NCBI GenBank assembly: GCA_016714985.1
Contig: JADKBS010000039.1
Span: forward strand, 1-64,000
Direction of reading: 5' to 3'
Length of the DNA: 64,000 bases
DNA from: Saprospiraceae bacterium
GTDB taxonomy: Bacteria > Bacteroidota > Bacteroidia > Chitinophagales > Saprospiraceae
Shown here piece by piece: positions 28,561 through 36,982 of this stretch (the first letter of the stretch is position 1; every line of letters starts with the position of its first letter). The notes under the pieces are model-generated. The model made no database searches and was not told the origin of the DNA. It worked only from the letters and a program-made list of their open reading frames with translations. The translations under genes and the position numbers were made by a program.

Positions 28561-30690
28561 ATGATTCTAAGCAAAACCAACATACAAAAATCAACCCTCC
28601 AGACCGCCTTCCACCACATGGCCACAGCCAAGAGCATGACGGAGGTTTACGAAGAGAATTTCAAGTTCGTCGCCAAGTACGTCCATGCCACCAGCCGGGG
28701 GCACGAGGCCGCCCAAATCGCCCTCGGCCTGCAACTGTTGCCGCAGGACTGGGTAGCCCCCTATTACCGTGACGACTCCATCCTCCTGTCCATCGGCATG
28801 ACGCCCTACGACCTCATGCTCCAACTCATGGCCAAGCGAGAGGATCCCTTCTCTGGTGGCCGCAGCTATTACTGTCACCCCAGCCTAAAGGACGACGACA
28901 AGCCCAAAATCCCGCACCAGTCCTCGGCAACTGGAATGCAAGCTATTCCAACAACCGGGGTGGCAATGGGCATCCAATACCATGAAAATATTGCGGATTA
29001 CAGATTGCGGATTGCGCCTGCCTGTCCGGTAGGCAGGGATTCAGCAGCCCCCCAATCCGAAATCCGAAATCCGAAATCCGCAATCGCTGTATGCAGCCTC
29101 GGCGACGCCTCCGTCACCGAAGGCGAGGTGGCCGAAGCCCTACAAATGGCCGCTCTCAAGCAGTTGCCCATCCTCTACTTCGTGCAGGACAACGGCTGGG
29201 ACATCTCCGCCAACGCCGCTGAGACCCGTGCGCAGGATGCCGCCGATTACGCCAAAGGTTTTCACGGCATCGAAACGAGGCGCATGGACGGCAGCGATTT
29301 TTACGATTGCTACGCAACCCTGCAAGCGGTCATCGAAACGATGCGGCAAGAGCGCAGGCCCTTCCTCGTGCATGTGAAAGTGCCGCTGCTCAACCACCAC
29401 ACCTCCGGCGTGCGCAAGGAATGGTACCGGGATGATTTGGAGGAGGCACAAAGCCGTGACCCCTACCCCATTTTCCGAAAGCAATTGCTCGAAGCCGGTT
29501 TCACCGAAAAGGAACTTAAAAAACTGGAGGGCGAAGCCCGGAAACTGGTCGAGGCCGATTTTGAAAGGGCCAAGGCCGCCGAAGACCCCCGCCCCGAAGA
29601 CCTCTACACCCATGACTTCGCCCCGACGCCCATCACCGAGGAACAGGGCGAGCGGGAACCTGCCAACGGCGAGGTGAAAGTGATGGTGGACTGCGCCCTA
29701 TTCGCCATTGACGAGCTGATGCACAAGCACCCGGAGTGCCTGCTCTACGGCCAAGACGTTGGCCGACGGCTCGGCGGCGTGTTCCGGGAGGCAGCGACGC
29801 TGGCAGAGAAGTTCGGCGACCACCGGGTGTTCAACACGCCCATCCAAGAGGCGTTCATCATCGGCAGCACGGTGGGCATGAGCGCCGTGGGGCTGCGGCC
29901 CATCGTGGAAGTGCAGTTCGCCGACTATATCTGGCCGGGGCTGAACCAGCTTTTCACGGAGGTGAGCCGCTCCTGCTACCTCTCCAACGGCAAGTGGCCC
30001 GTTAGCTGCATCATCCGGGTGCCCATCGGGGCATATGGCAGCGGCGGGCCGTACCATTCGAGCAGCGTGGAGTCGGTTTTGACGAACATCAGGGGCATCA
30101 AAATCGCTTACCCCAGCAATGGTGCCGACCTGAAAGGACTGATGAAGGCCGCCTATTACGACCCAAATCCTGTTGTGATTTTGGAGCACAAAGGGCTTTA
30201 TTGGTCAAAAGTACGGGGCACTGACTCGGCCAAATGCATCATGCCCGCTGAGGATTATGTATTGCCTTTCGGCAAGGCGAGGACGGTGGTTGTTGCGGAG
30301 CAAAATGAGGTGGAAAAAGGCCGCTCGATGGCAGTCGTCACCTACGGTATGGGCGTGCATTGGGCGCTGAACGCCGCCAAGCAGTACCCTGGTCAAGTGG
30401 AAGTGCTCGACCTGCGCACCTTGTTCCCGCTCGACGAGGAGGCCATCTACGACCTTGCGAAGCGCCACGGCAAAGTCCTCGTGGTGACCGAGGAACCCGT
30501 GAACAATACCTTCGCCCAGAGCATCGCCGCCCGCATCAGCGAGCATTGCTTCCAATGGCTCGATGCCCCCGTTCGCACGCTTGGCGCTGCCAATATGCCC
30601 GCCGTGCCGCTGAACGAAACGCTGGAACGGGAGATGATACCAAGCATTGAGAAGGTGGCCAAGGCAATGGGGGAAGTGCTGGCGTGGTGA
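28561..30690 (+). CDS. Fused alpha/beta E1 component of a 2-oxoacid dehydrogenase (branched-chain type)
   Basis: This 709-residue ThDP enzyme would decarboxylate 2-oxo acids and load the acyl group onto E2 lipoamide. The alpha half (1-350) has the ThDP motif SLGDASVTEGEVAEAL..FVQDNGWDIS. The beta half (about 368-709) has YGQDVGRRLGGVFREA, the Glu-bearing NTPIQEAFIIGS, and YGSGGPYHSSS. Fused alpha-beta E1s are common in Bacteroidota. About 30 residues (roughly ADYRLRIAP...NPKSAI) immediately before the ThDP motif come from an inserted palindromic DNA element (28990-29084) that keeps the frame. No E2/E3 gene is nearby. The pyruvate versus branched-chain choice is inferred from family likeness. 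Confidence 0.5.
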   Translation: MILSKTNIQKSTLQTAFHHMATAKSMTEVYEENFKFVAKYVHATSRGHEAAQIALGLQLLPQDWVAPYYRDDSILLSIGMTPYDLMLQLMAKREDPFSGGRSYYCHPSLKDDDKPKIPHQSSATGMQAIPTTGVAMGIQYHENIADYRLRIAPACPVGRDSAAPQSEIRNPKSAIAVCSLGDASVTEGEVAEALQMAALKQLPILYFVQDNGWDISANAAETRAQDAADYAKGFHGIETRRMDGSDFYDCYATLQAVIETMRQERRPFLVHVKVPLLNHHTSGVRKEWYRDDLEEAQSRDPYPIFRKQLLEAGFTEKELKKLEGEARKLVEADFERAKAAEDPRPEDLYTHDFAPTPITEEQGEREPANGEVKVMVDCALFAIDELMHKHPECLLYGQDVGRRLGGVFREAATLAEKFGDHRVFNTPIQEAFIIGSTVGMSAVGLRPIVEVQFADYIWPGLNQLFTEVSRSCYLSNGKWPVSCIIRVPIGAYGSGGPYHSSSVESVLTNIRGIKIAYPSNGADLKGLMKAAYYDPNPVVILEHKGLYWSKVRGTDSAKCIMPAEDYVLPFGKARTVVVAEQNEVEKGRSMAVVTYGMGVHWALNAAKQYPGQVEVLDLRTLFPLDEEAIYDLAKRHGKVLVVTEEPVNNTFAQSIAARISEHCFQWLDAPVRTLGAANMPAVPLNETLEREMIPSIEKVAKAMGEVLAW
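28990..29084. repeat. 95-bp palindromic element inserted in frame in the E1 gene
   Basis: Outer ends are ATTGCGGATT and AATCCGCAAT. The interior is GATTGCGGATT words on the left and tandem AATCCGA words on the right, with a central hairpin CCTGCCT-gtccggt-AGGCAGG. It contributes about 30 low-complexity residues ahead of the ThDP motif without stop or frameshift. The flanking residues (GVAMGIQYHENI before and AVCSLGDASVTEGE after) are the normal family sequence. Confidence 0.5.
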
Positions 30691-30877
30691 AAGTGCCGAA
30701 ATTCATCTTTGCCCCTTGCAGAATTTACCCCCCATAATTTTTGCTTTATCTTCATTATTTACCTCCCCACCACCAGCCTAGCTCCAGCCCTGGCCCTGCC
30801 ATTCTCCAACAGCACCACGTTGTACAGCACCGCCGGCCAGTCCTGGACCTCAAAACGGTGCATTTGGGCATTTGACC

Positions 30878-32812
30878 TTACCTCGCCCAAGCCACCAGCC
30901 CTGTCCCCCCATCAACACGCCCCAGCCGATACCGCTGGCAATCCGGTACCAGCCCTTCCAGCTTCCCCGCCACCCCCAGGTCGTGCGTCAGCAAAAACAG
31001 CTGCCGGGCCTGCTGGCCAAAATGCACGAGGTAGTTGAGCAGCGTGGCCGTCCGTTTTTCATCGAAATGCGAAACCGGGTCGTCGAAGACGATGATTTTT
31101 TCGGAAAGCTGCGGGTCGAGTTCCAGGCTGGCGAGGAAGAACGACAGCGCAAAAGCGTTTTTGTCGCCCTCGCTGAGGGAGTATTTCACGGAAGGCTTGT
31201 CGGGGTCGTCCTTTTGCAGCACCTCTTTCCCCTCAATGCACAGGGCAAATTTCACCGACGGCTCGGTGCTGCTGCCGATATAGTGGCTGGTCAGTTGGCG
31301 CAGCTCCAGATAGGGTGCAAAAGCTTGCAGGTAGCAGTTGATGGCGGCTAAGTACCTGTCGAAAACTGTGTTTTTGAACTGGTCGAGCCGGGCCTGTTTT
31401 TCGTCCTTGTGCTTCTTCAGTTTTTCGAGCGCCGACTCGTAGGTGAGCAGGTTTTTGCACCATTCGGCCATGTCGGCGTGGTCCTTTTTTTGCAGGGCAA
31501 GGAGGCGGCGCATGTCCAATTCCAGTTGCGGCAGGTCGGGGCCATCGGCGGACTTCATCAACGAAATGCTGCTGTTGAAATCGGCTATGCCCTTGTTGAA
31601 ACCGTGTATGGCTTGGTTGGTGGCCTGTACGGTCGCCTCGAATGTTGCCAATGGCGCACCATTCTGCGGCTGCGACGGGTCGGCGGCTTTTTGCTCGAAA
31701 CAGGTTTTCAGCCGCTCAAAATCCGTTGCCAACTTCTCATGCTCGCTGGACAAGGAATGCAGCATTGGCGGGCGTTCCAAGTAGCTTTTCCAAAAATCAA
31801 CCAGCACCAGGTTTTGGGCGATGGTGCGCTCGATGTCGAGCAAGCGGGCCTCCAGGTTGAAGCCACGGAGGGCAGCGTTCAGCCGGGCAATGTCGGCGAT
31901 GAGGCGGTCATAGCTTTCGTTGAAATATTGGCGGTAGGCTTCCAGTACCTCCACCGTGGCATCGAAGGGGCGCAGGCAAAACGGGCAAGCATCGTCGTGG
32001 ATGGCCTGGTAGCCCTGTTTAAGCCAATCTTCCGCATGGCCGCCCATGCCAAGGTTGGCTTTGTGCTCGTTGAATTTGGCGAGGTACTGCTCCGAAATGC
32101 CGCCCGTGCTTTGCGCCAGCACCTCGGCTGCCCCGGCGGTGAAGCCATCCGTTTGCAACAAGGGTATTTCCGATAAAAAAGCTTTTTCCAAAATAGCTTG
32201 GTGGCTGCGGGCAGTCGTGATTTCGTGCGCCTTGTCGGCGATTTTGCCTTCGATGTCCCGCTCTGGCCCCATTTCCGCAAAGGCTCTGGCCTCGAATGCG
32301 CCGCCGATGGCCGCCTCGATGTCACGGGCGGTTTCACGGGCCATTTTGTTGCCCTTCATGATGCGCTCCTTGATGGCCTGTATCTCCGATTTCAACTGGA
32401 CGCCCTGCTGCCCCAATATCACCTCGAAAAGGTTCTTCTTGTGCGAGTTCTGGATTTCCAGCCCGGTATAGACGTTGTCGTTGATAAAATGCACGTCGAA
32501 CACCTCGATGCCGGGCAAATGCTGGTCCCATTTGCCGTTGGAATAAGTGCATTGGGGCGGCACCAGGCCCTTCACTGCCACCTCGATTTGCTGCGGTACG
32601 CTGCGGTCGAACGAGCGTTTTTTCAACAACAGCCCATCGTCGCCCCGCAGGGAACGGAACAACAGGGAAAGGGTCGTTTTGCCGCTCCCGTTTTCCCCGT
32701 AAACCAGGTTGAAATGGCCGAAATCCTTGGGCTGCTCCGCTGCCGGGAGCGCCAATGGCCGGTAGTGGAGGAACTTCCCCGTGCCCGTTATTTTGGAGAA
32801 ATGTTTCAGCAT
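30878..32812 (-). CDS. AAA_13-type ATPase with zinc-hook coiled coil (RloC/Rad50-like)
   Basis: The ~644-residue protein starts at the ATG at 32812 (MLKHFSKITGTGKF). It has an ABC-type ATPase head split by a long coiled coil. Walker A is YGENGSGKTTLSLLF. A CPFC zinc hook lies near the middle. The signature is KYSLSEGDKNAFALSFF, Walker B IIVFDDPVSHFD, and an H-loop LLTHD. This is the AAA_13 architecture of RloC and related defence ATPases, which sense or clamp DNA ends. The protein ends about 30 residues after the H-loop, so the C-terminal anticodon nuclease of true RloC is absent. Any effector would have to be separate; none is adjacent. The frame is intact. Confidence 0.5.
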   Translation of the reverse strand: MLKHFSKITGTGKFLHYRPLALPAAEQPKDFGHFNLVYGENGSGKTTLSLLFRSLRGDDGLLLKKRSFDRSVPQQIEVAVKGLVPPQCTYSNGKWDQHLPGIEVFDVHFINDNVYTGLEIQNSHKKNLFEVILGQQGVQLKSEIQAIKERIMKGNKMARETARDIEAAIGGAFEARAFAEMGPERDIEGKIADKAHEITTARSHQAILEKAFLSEIPLLQTDGFTAGAAEVLAQSTGGISEQYLAKFNEHKANLGMGGHAEDWLKQGYQAIHDDACPFCLRPFDATVEVLEAYRQYFNESYDRLIADIARLNAALRGFNLEARLLDIERTIAQNLVLVDFWKSYLERPPMLHSLSSEHEKLATDFERLKTCFEQKAADPSQPQNGAPLATFEATVQATNQAIHGFNKGIADFNSSISLMKSADGPDLPQLELDMRRLLALQKKDHADMAEWCKNLLTYESALEKLKKHKDEKQARLDQFKNTVFDRYLAAINCYLQAFAPYLELRQLTSHYIGSSTEPSVKFALCIEGKEVLQKDDPDKPSVKYSLSEGDKNAFALSFFLASLELDPQLSEKIIVFDDPVSHFDEKRTATLLNYLVHFGQQARQLFLLTHDLGVAGKLEGLVPDCQRYRLGRVDGGTGLVAWAR

Positions 32813-32880
32813 CGCATGTTCGTGGTTAAACTGCGATAAAGGTAGGGAAATGACCGAATTTATCCACATTCACGTAGATT

Positions 32881-32995
32881 CGAGAAACCTGAATTGGTTC
32901 AAGCTTTCCCTTTAAAGAGAATCAAGAAACCTGAACTGGTTCAAGCTTTCCCTTTTAAGAGAATCGAGATTCCTCAACCCGTTCCCTTTCCCTCC
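32881..32995. repeat. 42-bp tandem repeat between divergent genes
   Basis: Two good copies start at 32881 and 32923 (GAAACCTGAAYTGGTTCAAG, then CTTTCCCTTT). A degenerate third starts at 32965. Each unit contains the inverted repeat AACC-N6-GGTT. It lies between the AAA_13 start and the remnant at 33004. It could be an operator array or neutral repeat. Confidence 0.5.
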
Positions 32996-33003
32996 CCCGC
33001 ATT

Positions 33004-33195
33004 ATGAAAGAAAAAACGACCATGAAGCAGCTCCTCGTCATCTTCACATTCCTTAGCCTGACCACCCACGCCCAAAACCTCGTGCTCGACGGCGGCTTTG
33101 AGCAGTGAAATCCCGATTTTATATGTGGTTGGAAGGTCATTGCTGGCACGCCCAATTTCTTCGGAAACTGGCCTTGTGAAAAATTAGGCATCTAA
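33004..33195 (+). pseudogene. Remnant of an exported Bacteroidota surface protein
   Basis: The reading starts MKEKTTMKQLLVIFTFLSLTTHAQNLVLDGGFEQ, a signal peptide followed by the N-terminal strand of a domain common in secreted Bacteroidota proteins (NLVxNGSFE). An in-frame TGA follows at about 33106. The same frame then continues NPDFICGWKVIAGTPNFFGNWPC, the expected continuation, before a second stop. The TGA lies where Trp or another residue would be expected. The rest of the gene is gone. This is a truncated pseudogene upstream of a T9SS cargo gene. Confidence 0.5.
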
Positions 33196-33232
33196 ATATT
33201 GTCGGCTTTCAACTAATATGCTATAGAATTGC

Positions 33233-33240
33233 TACTTTTG
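33233..33240 (+). promoter_or_regulatory. Bacteroidota -7 promoter box for the T9SS cargo gene
   Basis: TACTTTTG fits the TAnnTTTG consensus of the Bacteroidota primary sigma factor. It lies 31 bp upstream of the ATG at 33272. The matching -33 TTTG-like element is weak. Confidence 0.5.
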
Positions 33241-33271
33241 CAGCATATACATTCATCAAAATCTCTTTAAA

Positions 33272-34858
33272 ATGAAAAAAACGGTTTACATCTCTTTTCT
33301 ATTTACGCTTTTAGCAACAAGCTTTTTTGCTCAAACACCCACGCTTGTTCAAGATTTATACGCTGGCAATGCAGATGGCTTTGACCAATGGAATCACAAG
33401 GCTGTTAAAATGGGGAACGATTTCTTTATTGCTGCAAACAATGGCACACAGGGCTTGGAACCCTATGTGATAAAAAATGGCAGTTTATTGCTGCTAAACG
33501 ATATTGCAGCAGGTAGTGAATCCTCGAATCCAAAAGAGTTTGTCGTGTTCAACGACAAGGTTTATTTTGTTTCTGTTAATTCAGAATATGGGGCCTCCAT
33601 TTGGAGCACCGACGGCACGACGGCAGGCACCTCCTTGGCGATTGACTTGCCGGGCAATGACATGTTCGTGTCACCGAAAGGCCTGACTGTCGCCAAAAAT
33701 GGTGCTTTGTATTTTTCCTTTGATGGAAGCTTATACAAATCAGCTGGCAGCACAGCAACGACCGCAGTTGTTCCCGGAACGCCCACGGTGGATTTTGTTG
33801 AGGATTACGCCAGTACCGGGCTTAATTACACGACTTATGGCAATGGGGTCGCTTTTTTATCAGAAAATGGACAAACCCTTAGCCTCTGGGCTGCTGAAGA
33901 CAATATCGTACAGCTTGGTACCATAACTTCCACAAGTTTTTTCTATGATTATTTTGGATTGAGCCAAGTGGCTGGTGGCTTGGTATTTGCCGCTCGCTCC
34001 TCATTTGATACTGCATTTACAGGGCTATATAATTATGACCCGGTCAATGGCAGTTTGGCTAAAATCTCGGTGAACGGTGTCAGCGATGCAGTTATTACCA
34101 GGACAATGCCTCTGAACGATCAGCGCATTATAGTATTGGAGGCGATTGCAGGCTTTGTAAGTGTTGATGGTACAGGTACAAACGACCAGTTAATCAGTTC
34201 AAATCAGCCAAATTTTCTGGTGCAAAATGAAGGGCTTTATTATACTTTGGTTGGAGGCCATTTGGTGTTCTTGGAAAGCGAACCCGGCTTTGACCAAAGA
34301 ATATTATCTACCGATGGGTTTTCCAATGGCACTACATTGATAGCCCAACCCAATAACACGTTTGTGTCTAATTTTATTAATTATAATGAATATGCCGTAT
34401 GGGCATCGGGCACTTCCAATGGGTTTACACCTGAAATATGGTACGCACATCCTGCATCTGGAACCGCTGAAGTTTACTATACATTTCAGCAAAATTCTAC
34501 CAATCTTGAATCCGTATTGCCGATTGGCGTGCAGGACGGCAAGCTTTATTATATGAGCAATTTAGATAGCGAGGTAGGAAGGGAGCTTTATTATATACCT
34601 TTCAATCTTTCGGCAGTTTCTGAACCTAGCGATGCCTCAACTTTTACAATTTACAATGCAGGCCGGGAGGTTCACATAATGTCCACAGCTTCTTCCGAGC
34701 CTATTACGGTTGCTGTTTATGACCAAACGGGAAGACTATTGCAGCAGCAGGATTTATTTACAAATACCAGTTTCCAAATCGAACAAGCTGTGGGCATTTT
34801 CTTTGTTCAAGTAACTGGAAAACGGCAAAAAACCGTAGGGAAGGTATTTATTGACTGA
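33272..34858 (+). CDS. Secreted ELWxxDGT-like repeat protein with T9SS sorting domain
   Basis: The 528-residue protein has a signal peptide (MKKTVYISFLFTLLATSFFAQ). The body has repeats resembling the ELWxxDGT family of Bacteroidota (EYGASIWSTDGTTAGTSLAI; QRILSTDGFSNGTTLIA). The C-terminal ~75 residues (FTIYNAGREVHIMS, ITVAVYDQTGRLLQQQ, GIFFVQVTGKRQKTVGKVFID) form a type A T9SS sorting domain. It should be exported, moved across the outer membrane by the type IX secretion system and anchored or released. The substrate or binding partner is unknown. AT-rich codon use differs from neighbours. Confidence 0.5.
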   Translation: MKKTVYISFLFTLLATSFFAQTPTLVQDLYAGNADGFDQWNHKAVKMGNDFFIAANNGTQGLEPYVIKNGSLLLLNDIAAGSESSNPKEFVVFNDKVYFVSVNSEYGASIWSTDGTTAGTSLAIDLPGNDMFVSPKGLTVAKNGALYFSFDGSLYKSAGSTATTAVVPGTPTVDFVEDYASTGLNYTTYGNGVAFLSENGQTLSLWAAEDNIVQLGTITSTSFFYDYFGLSQVAGGLVFAARSSFDTAFTGLYNYDPVNGSLAKISVNGVSDAVITRTMPLNDQRIIVLEAIAGFVSVDGTGTNDQLISSNQPNFLVQNEGLYYTLVGGHLVFLESEPGFDQRILSTDGFSNGTTLIAQPNNTFVSNFINYNEYAVWASGTSNGFTPEIWYAHPASGTAEVYYTFQQNSTNLESVLPIGVQDGKLYYMSNLDSEVGRELYYIPFNLSAVSEPSDASTFTIYNAGREVHIMSTASSEPITVAVYDQTGRLLQQQDLFTNTSFQIEQAVGIFFVQVTGKRQKTVGKVFID

Positions 34859-35021
34859 CCCTTTTTTAGGAGCATCAAGCCTGCCTAGTTTGCCCTTGTA
34901 GCTAAAATCGGACGAGCGTTTTGGTCTTTGCGTCAGCAAATAATCAAAACGCTCGTTAAAAACTCCAGTTTCAGGCCTTCAATACGCTTACGCCCCCTTA
35001 CCTTCACCCAAAATCAAAACC

Positions 35022-35633
35022 ATGAAACAACTCACCACCCTCGCCCTTTTGTGGGTAATCGCAACGACTCTCACCGCCCAGAAGCCCGCACCGCTTTGGA
35101 CGGAGGCCGACCGCCAGTACCTGCTCACCAATTTGGAGCGCACCAAGCAGGAAATCATCCAGGAAACCCAAGACCTCACGCCCGCACAATGGGCCTTCAA
35201 GGAAGCACCGGACAAGTGGAACATCGGGCAGGTGCTGGAGCATTTGGGGCTGTACGAGCGCATCTTCGCACAAGAGGCGGACATCATGCTCAGCAGCGAC
35301 CCTGAGCCCGGCCTCGACAGCCTCGCTCGTCCCGATAGCACCTATGTCGGCTGGATGAACGACCCCAGTCCGCACCAAGCTTGGTGGAACGCCGAACCGC
35401 TCGGACTCATGCACGGCAAGGACAACCTCACGTTCTACCTGTTCGGAAGGGACAATATCATCAAGTTCATTCGGGAAAACACCTATGACCTAAAGGCCCA
35501 CCACACCTTCCGCTGGGGCGACGAGCGCCGCCGCAGCATCCATGCGCTGATGGTGGTGCACTGGGCGCATACGGACAGGCATTTGCGACAGATTCGGCGG
35601 ATAAAAGGGAATGCGAATTGGCCAAAACCATAA
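35022..35633 (+). CDS. Exported DinB-superfamily protein
   Basis: The 203-residue protein has an N-terminal signal peptide (MKQLTTLALLWVIATTLTAQ). A four-helix DinB/YfiT-like fold follows, with possible metal ligands in GQVLEHLGLYERIF and VVHWAHTDRHLRQIRR. DinB_2 proteins bind a divalent metal; some are thiol transferases and most have no assigned activity. Export is unusual for the superfamily but common in Bacteroidota. It converges with the MOSC gene, 9 bp between stops. Confidence 0.5.
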   Translation: MKQLTTLALLWVIATTLTAQKPAPLWTEADRQYLLTNLERTKQEIIQETQDLTPAQWAFKEAPDKWNIGQVLEHLGLYERIFAQEADIMLSSDPEPGLDSLARPDSTYVGWMNDPSPHQAWWNAEPLGLMHGKDNLTFYLFGRDNIIKFIRENTYDLKAHHTFRWGDERRRSIHALMVVHWAHTDRHLRQIRRIKGNANWPKP

Positions 35634-35641
35634 GGCATTGC

Positions 35642-36373
35642 TTATTCAATTATCAATTTTACATCCTGCCCCACCTTCAGTTCCCCCGTTCGCACCACTG
35701 TCCCATACGCCCCGGCGTTGTTCTTGTTCAGGCGCACGACGGCCTTCATCACATTGGGGTCTTGCTGGGCGGTATCCGGGTCGAGGTTGATCATCATGCA
35801 GCGGAGGTCACGCATGGTTACGTGTACCATTGGGCCAGTTTCCTCGTCGCCGAAAACCAGCTTGCCGCTTACCCAATTGTCCTCCAGGAATGGCTCGGTA
35901 GCTATTGAACCAACTACGATATTTGCCCGGAAGCGCCGGGTGTCCACGGGCAGGGCCGCAGCTTGGCAAATGGCGGCCATTGTTGCCAAATTGATGACGG
36001 AAATGCCGGCGTCGTCGAAAATCCCATGTTTGAGCCGCATCAATTCGACGGGGCTGCCGAACTTTTCCGAGATGCTTCGCTCCAATTCGGAGCTTCCGAT
36101 TTCAAGCAGTTCCCCTGTCTGGGTGCGAACATGCGTGGGCAAAGGCTCCTCCATTTTATCATCCAAACCCATTGGATGGTACAAAAGCAGTTCCGGCAAC
36201 TTGCTGGCCGTAAGCCAAGGGAAGCCACCCTTTTCGTCGAGGCGGCGGAAGGCGTAGCGGCGGTCCCCCTGCAAGCCGTGCCAGCCAAGGAAGGCAGTTT
36301 CCGTTGGCACACCTGCCATGGATTTGATGGGATAGCGCACGAGTTCGTGAATATGTCCGAGTGGAACCAGCAT
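35642..36373 (-). CDS. MOSC domain-containing protein
   Basis: The 243-residue protein from the ATG at 36373 (MLVPLGHIHELVRYPIKSM) has an N-terminal MOSC beta-barrel (about 1-90: GLQGDRRYAFRR). The C-terminal MOSC domain (about 95-240) has VINLATMAAIC, RFRANIVV and the conserved cysteine in MRDLRCMMINLDP. This matches the YcbX/mARC-like group that binds molybdenum cofactor and takes part in reduction of N-hydroxylated compounds. A longer frame from 36436 runs through the tRNA terminator and is rejected. Confidence 0.5.
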   Translation of the reverse strand: MLVPLGHIHELVRYPIKSMAGVPTETAFLGWHGLQGDRRYAFRRLDEKGGFPWLTASKLPELLLYHPMGLDDKMEEPLPTHVRTQTGELLEIGSSELERSISEKFGSPVELMRLKHGIFDDAGISVINLATMAAICQAAALPVDTRRFRANIVVGSIATEPFLEDNWVSGKLVFGDEETGPMVHVTMRDLRCMMINLDPDTAQQDPNVMKAVVRLNKNNAGAYGTVVRTGELKVGQDVKLIIE

Positions 36374-36417
36374 AAATGTCGTTTTGGTGGTGAAAAAGGG
36401 AAGCATGTTCCAAACGA

Positions 36418-36454
36418 AAAAGCCCGTGCGGATCATCCGACACGGGCTTTTTTT
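36418..36454 (-). terminator. Rho-independent terminator after tRNA-Gln
   Basis: The stem is AGCCCGTG...CACGGGCT with a nested CGGATCATCCG, flanked by A- and T-runs, directly 3' of the tRNA on the minus strand. Being A/T-flanked on both sides it may work in both directions. Confidence 0.5.
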
Positions 36455-36457
36455 CGT

Positions 36458-36527
36458 TGGCCTACAAGGATTCGAACCTCGACAAGCAGAACCAAAATCT
36501 GATGTGCTACCGTTACACCATAGGCCA
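36458..36527 (-). tRNA. tRNA-Gln (anticodon TTG)
   Basis: The 70-nt minus-strand sequence folds into a cloverleaf. The acceptor stem is TGGCCTA/TAGGCCA. The D-arm contains GTAACGGTAGC, the anticodon stem is TCAGA/TCTGC with loop TTTTGGT (anticodon TTG), and the T-arm contains GGTTCGAATCC. CCA is part of the encoded end. It reads CAA/CAG codons. A terminator follows immediately. Confidence 0.5.
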
Positions 36528-36628
36528 AAATTTGGTGCTTTTTTTCAAAAGCGTGGCAAAGGTATAACGTTTTTTCCGTTTTGAAAAGTTCTTGGTTGAA
36601 AATTTTTTTTCAAGGAAAGTTGCTCGAC

Positions 36629-36982
36629 TTAAGCAGCTGCCTGATTCGTAAGCGCTTGTAGCACACTCGGCAGATGTTCGTTCAAGGTGGCGACCAGGCT
36701 TGGCGCTAGGTGAAGGTCGGTCTTGTACTTAGTGACACGTTCGAGTTCCTTGTTGGCGGTACTCATGGCTTCGTTTCCCACAAAGGCCAGCGTGGATTTC
36801 ATCTTGTGGCTCACCCTCGTCAGTTCGTCCCAATTCTTGTCCGCTGCCAGTTCCCGAATCTTATCCATTTCGGATGGCAATTCTTCCAGCAGCATGGCGA
36901 GCATGGTCTGGATCATCTCCTCGTCGTTGTCGGCCATGAGGCGCAGGTAATCTAGGTTGATGCAAGCGGCAGTTTTTCCCAT
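36629..36982 (-). CDS. Histidine phosphotransfer (Hpt) protein
   Basis: The 117-residue helical protein has the phospho-accepting histidine in RVSHKMKSTLAFVG (about residue 58), matching Hpt domains. Its ATG overlaps the stop of the upstream hybrid kinase gene by one base (TGATG), so it is translationally coupled. It probably relays phosphate from the kinase's C-terminal receiver to a response regulator elsewhere. No output regulator is encoded nearby. The family assignment is firm; the target is unknown. Confidence 0.5.
   Translation of the reverse strand: MGKTAACINLDYLRLMADNDEEMIQTMLAMLLEELPSEMDKIRELAADKNWDELTRVSHKMKSTLAFVGNEAMSTANKELERVTKYKTDLHLAPSLVATLNEHLPSVLQALTNQAAA

Noticed and set aside
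33103..33108. TGA decoded as tryptophan in the secreted-protein remnant
   Set aside because: All other genes use TGA as stop and the remnant stops again shortly after; simple decay explains it.
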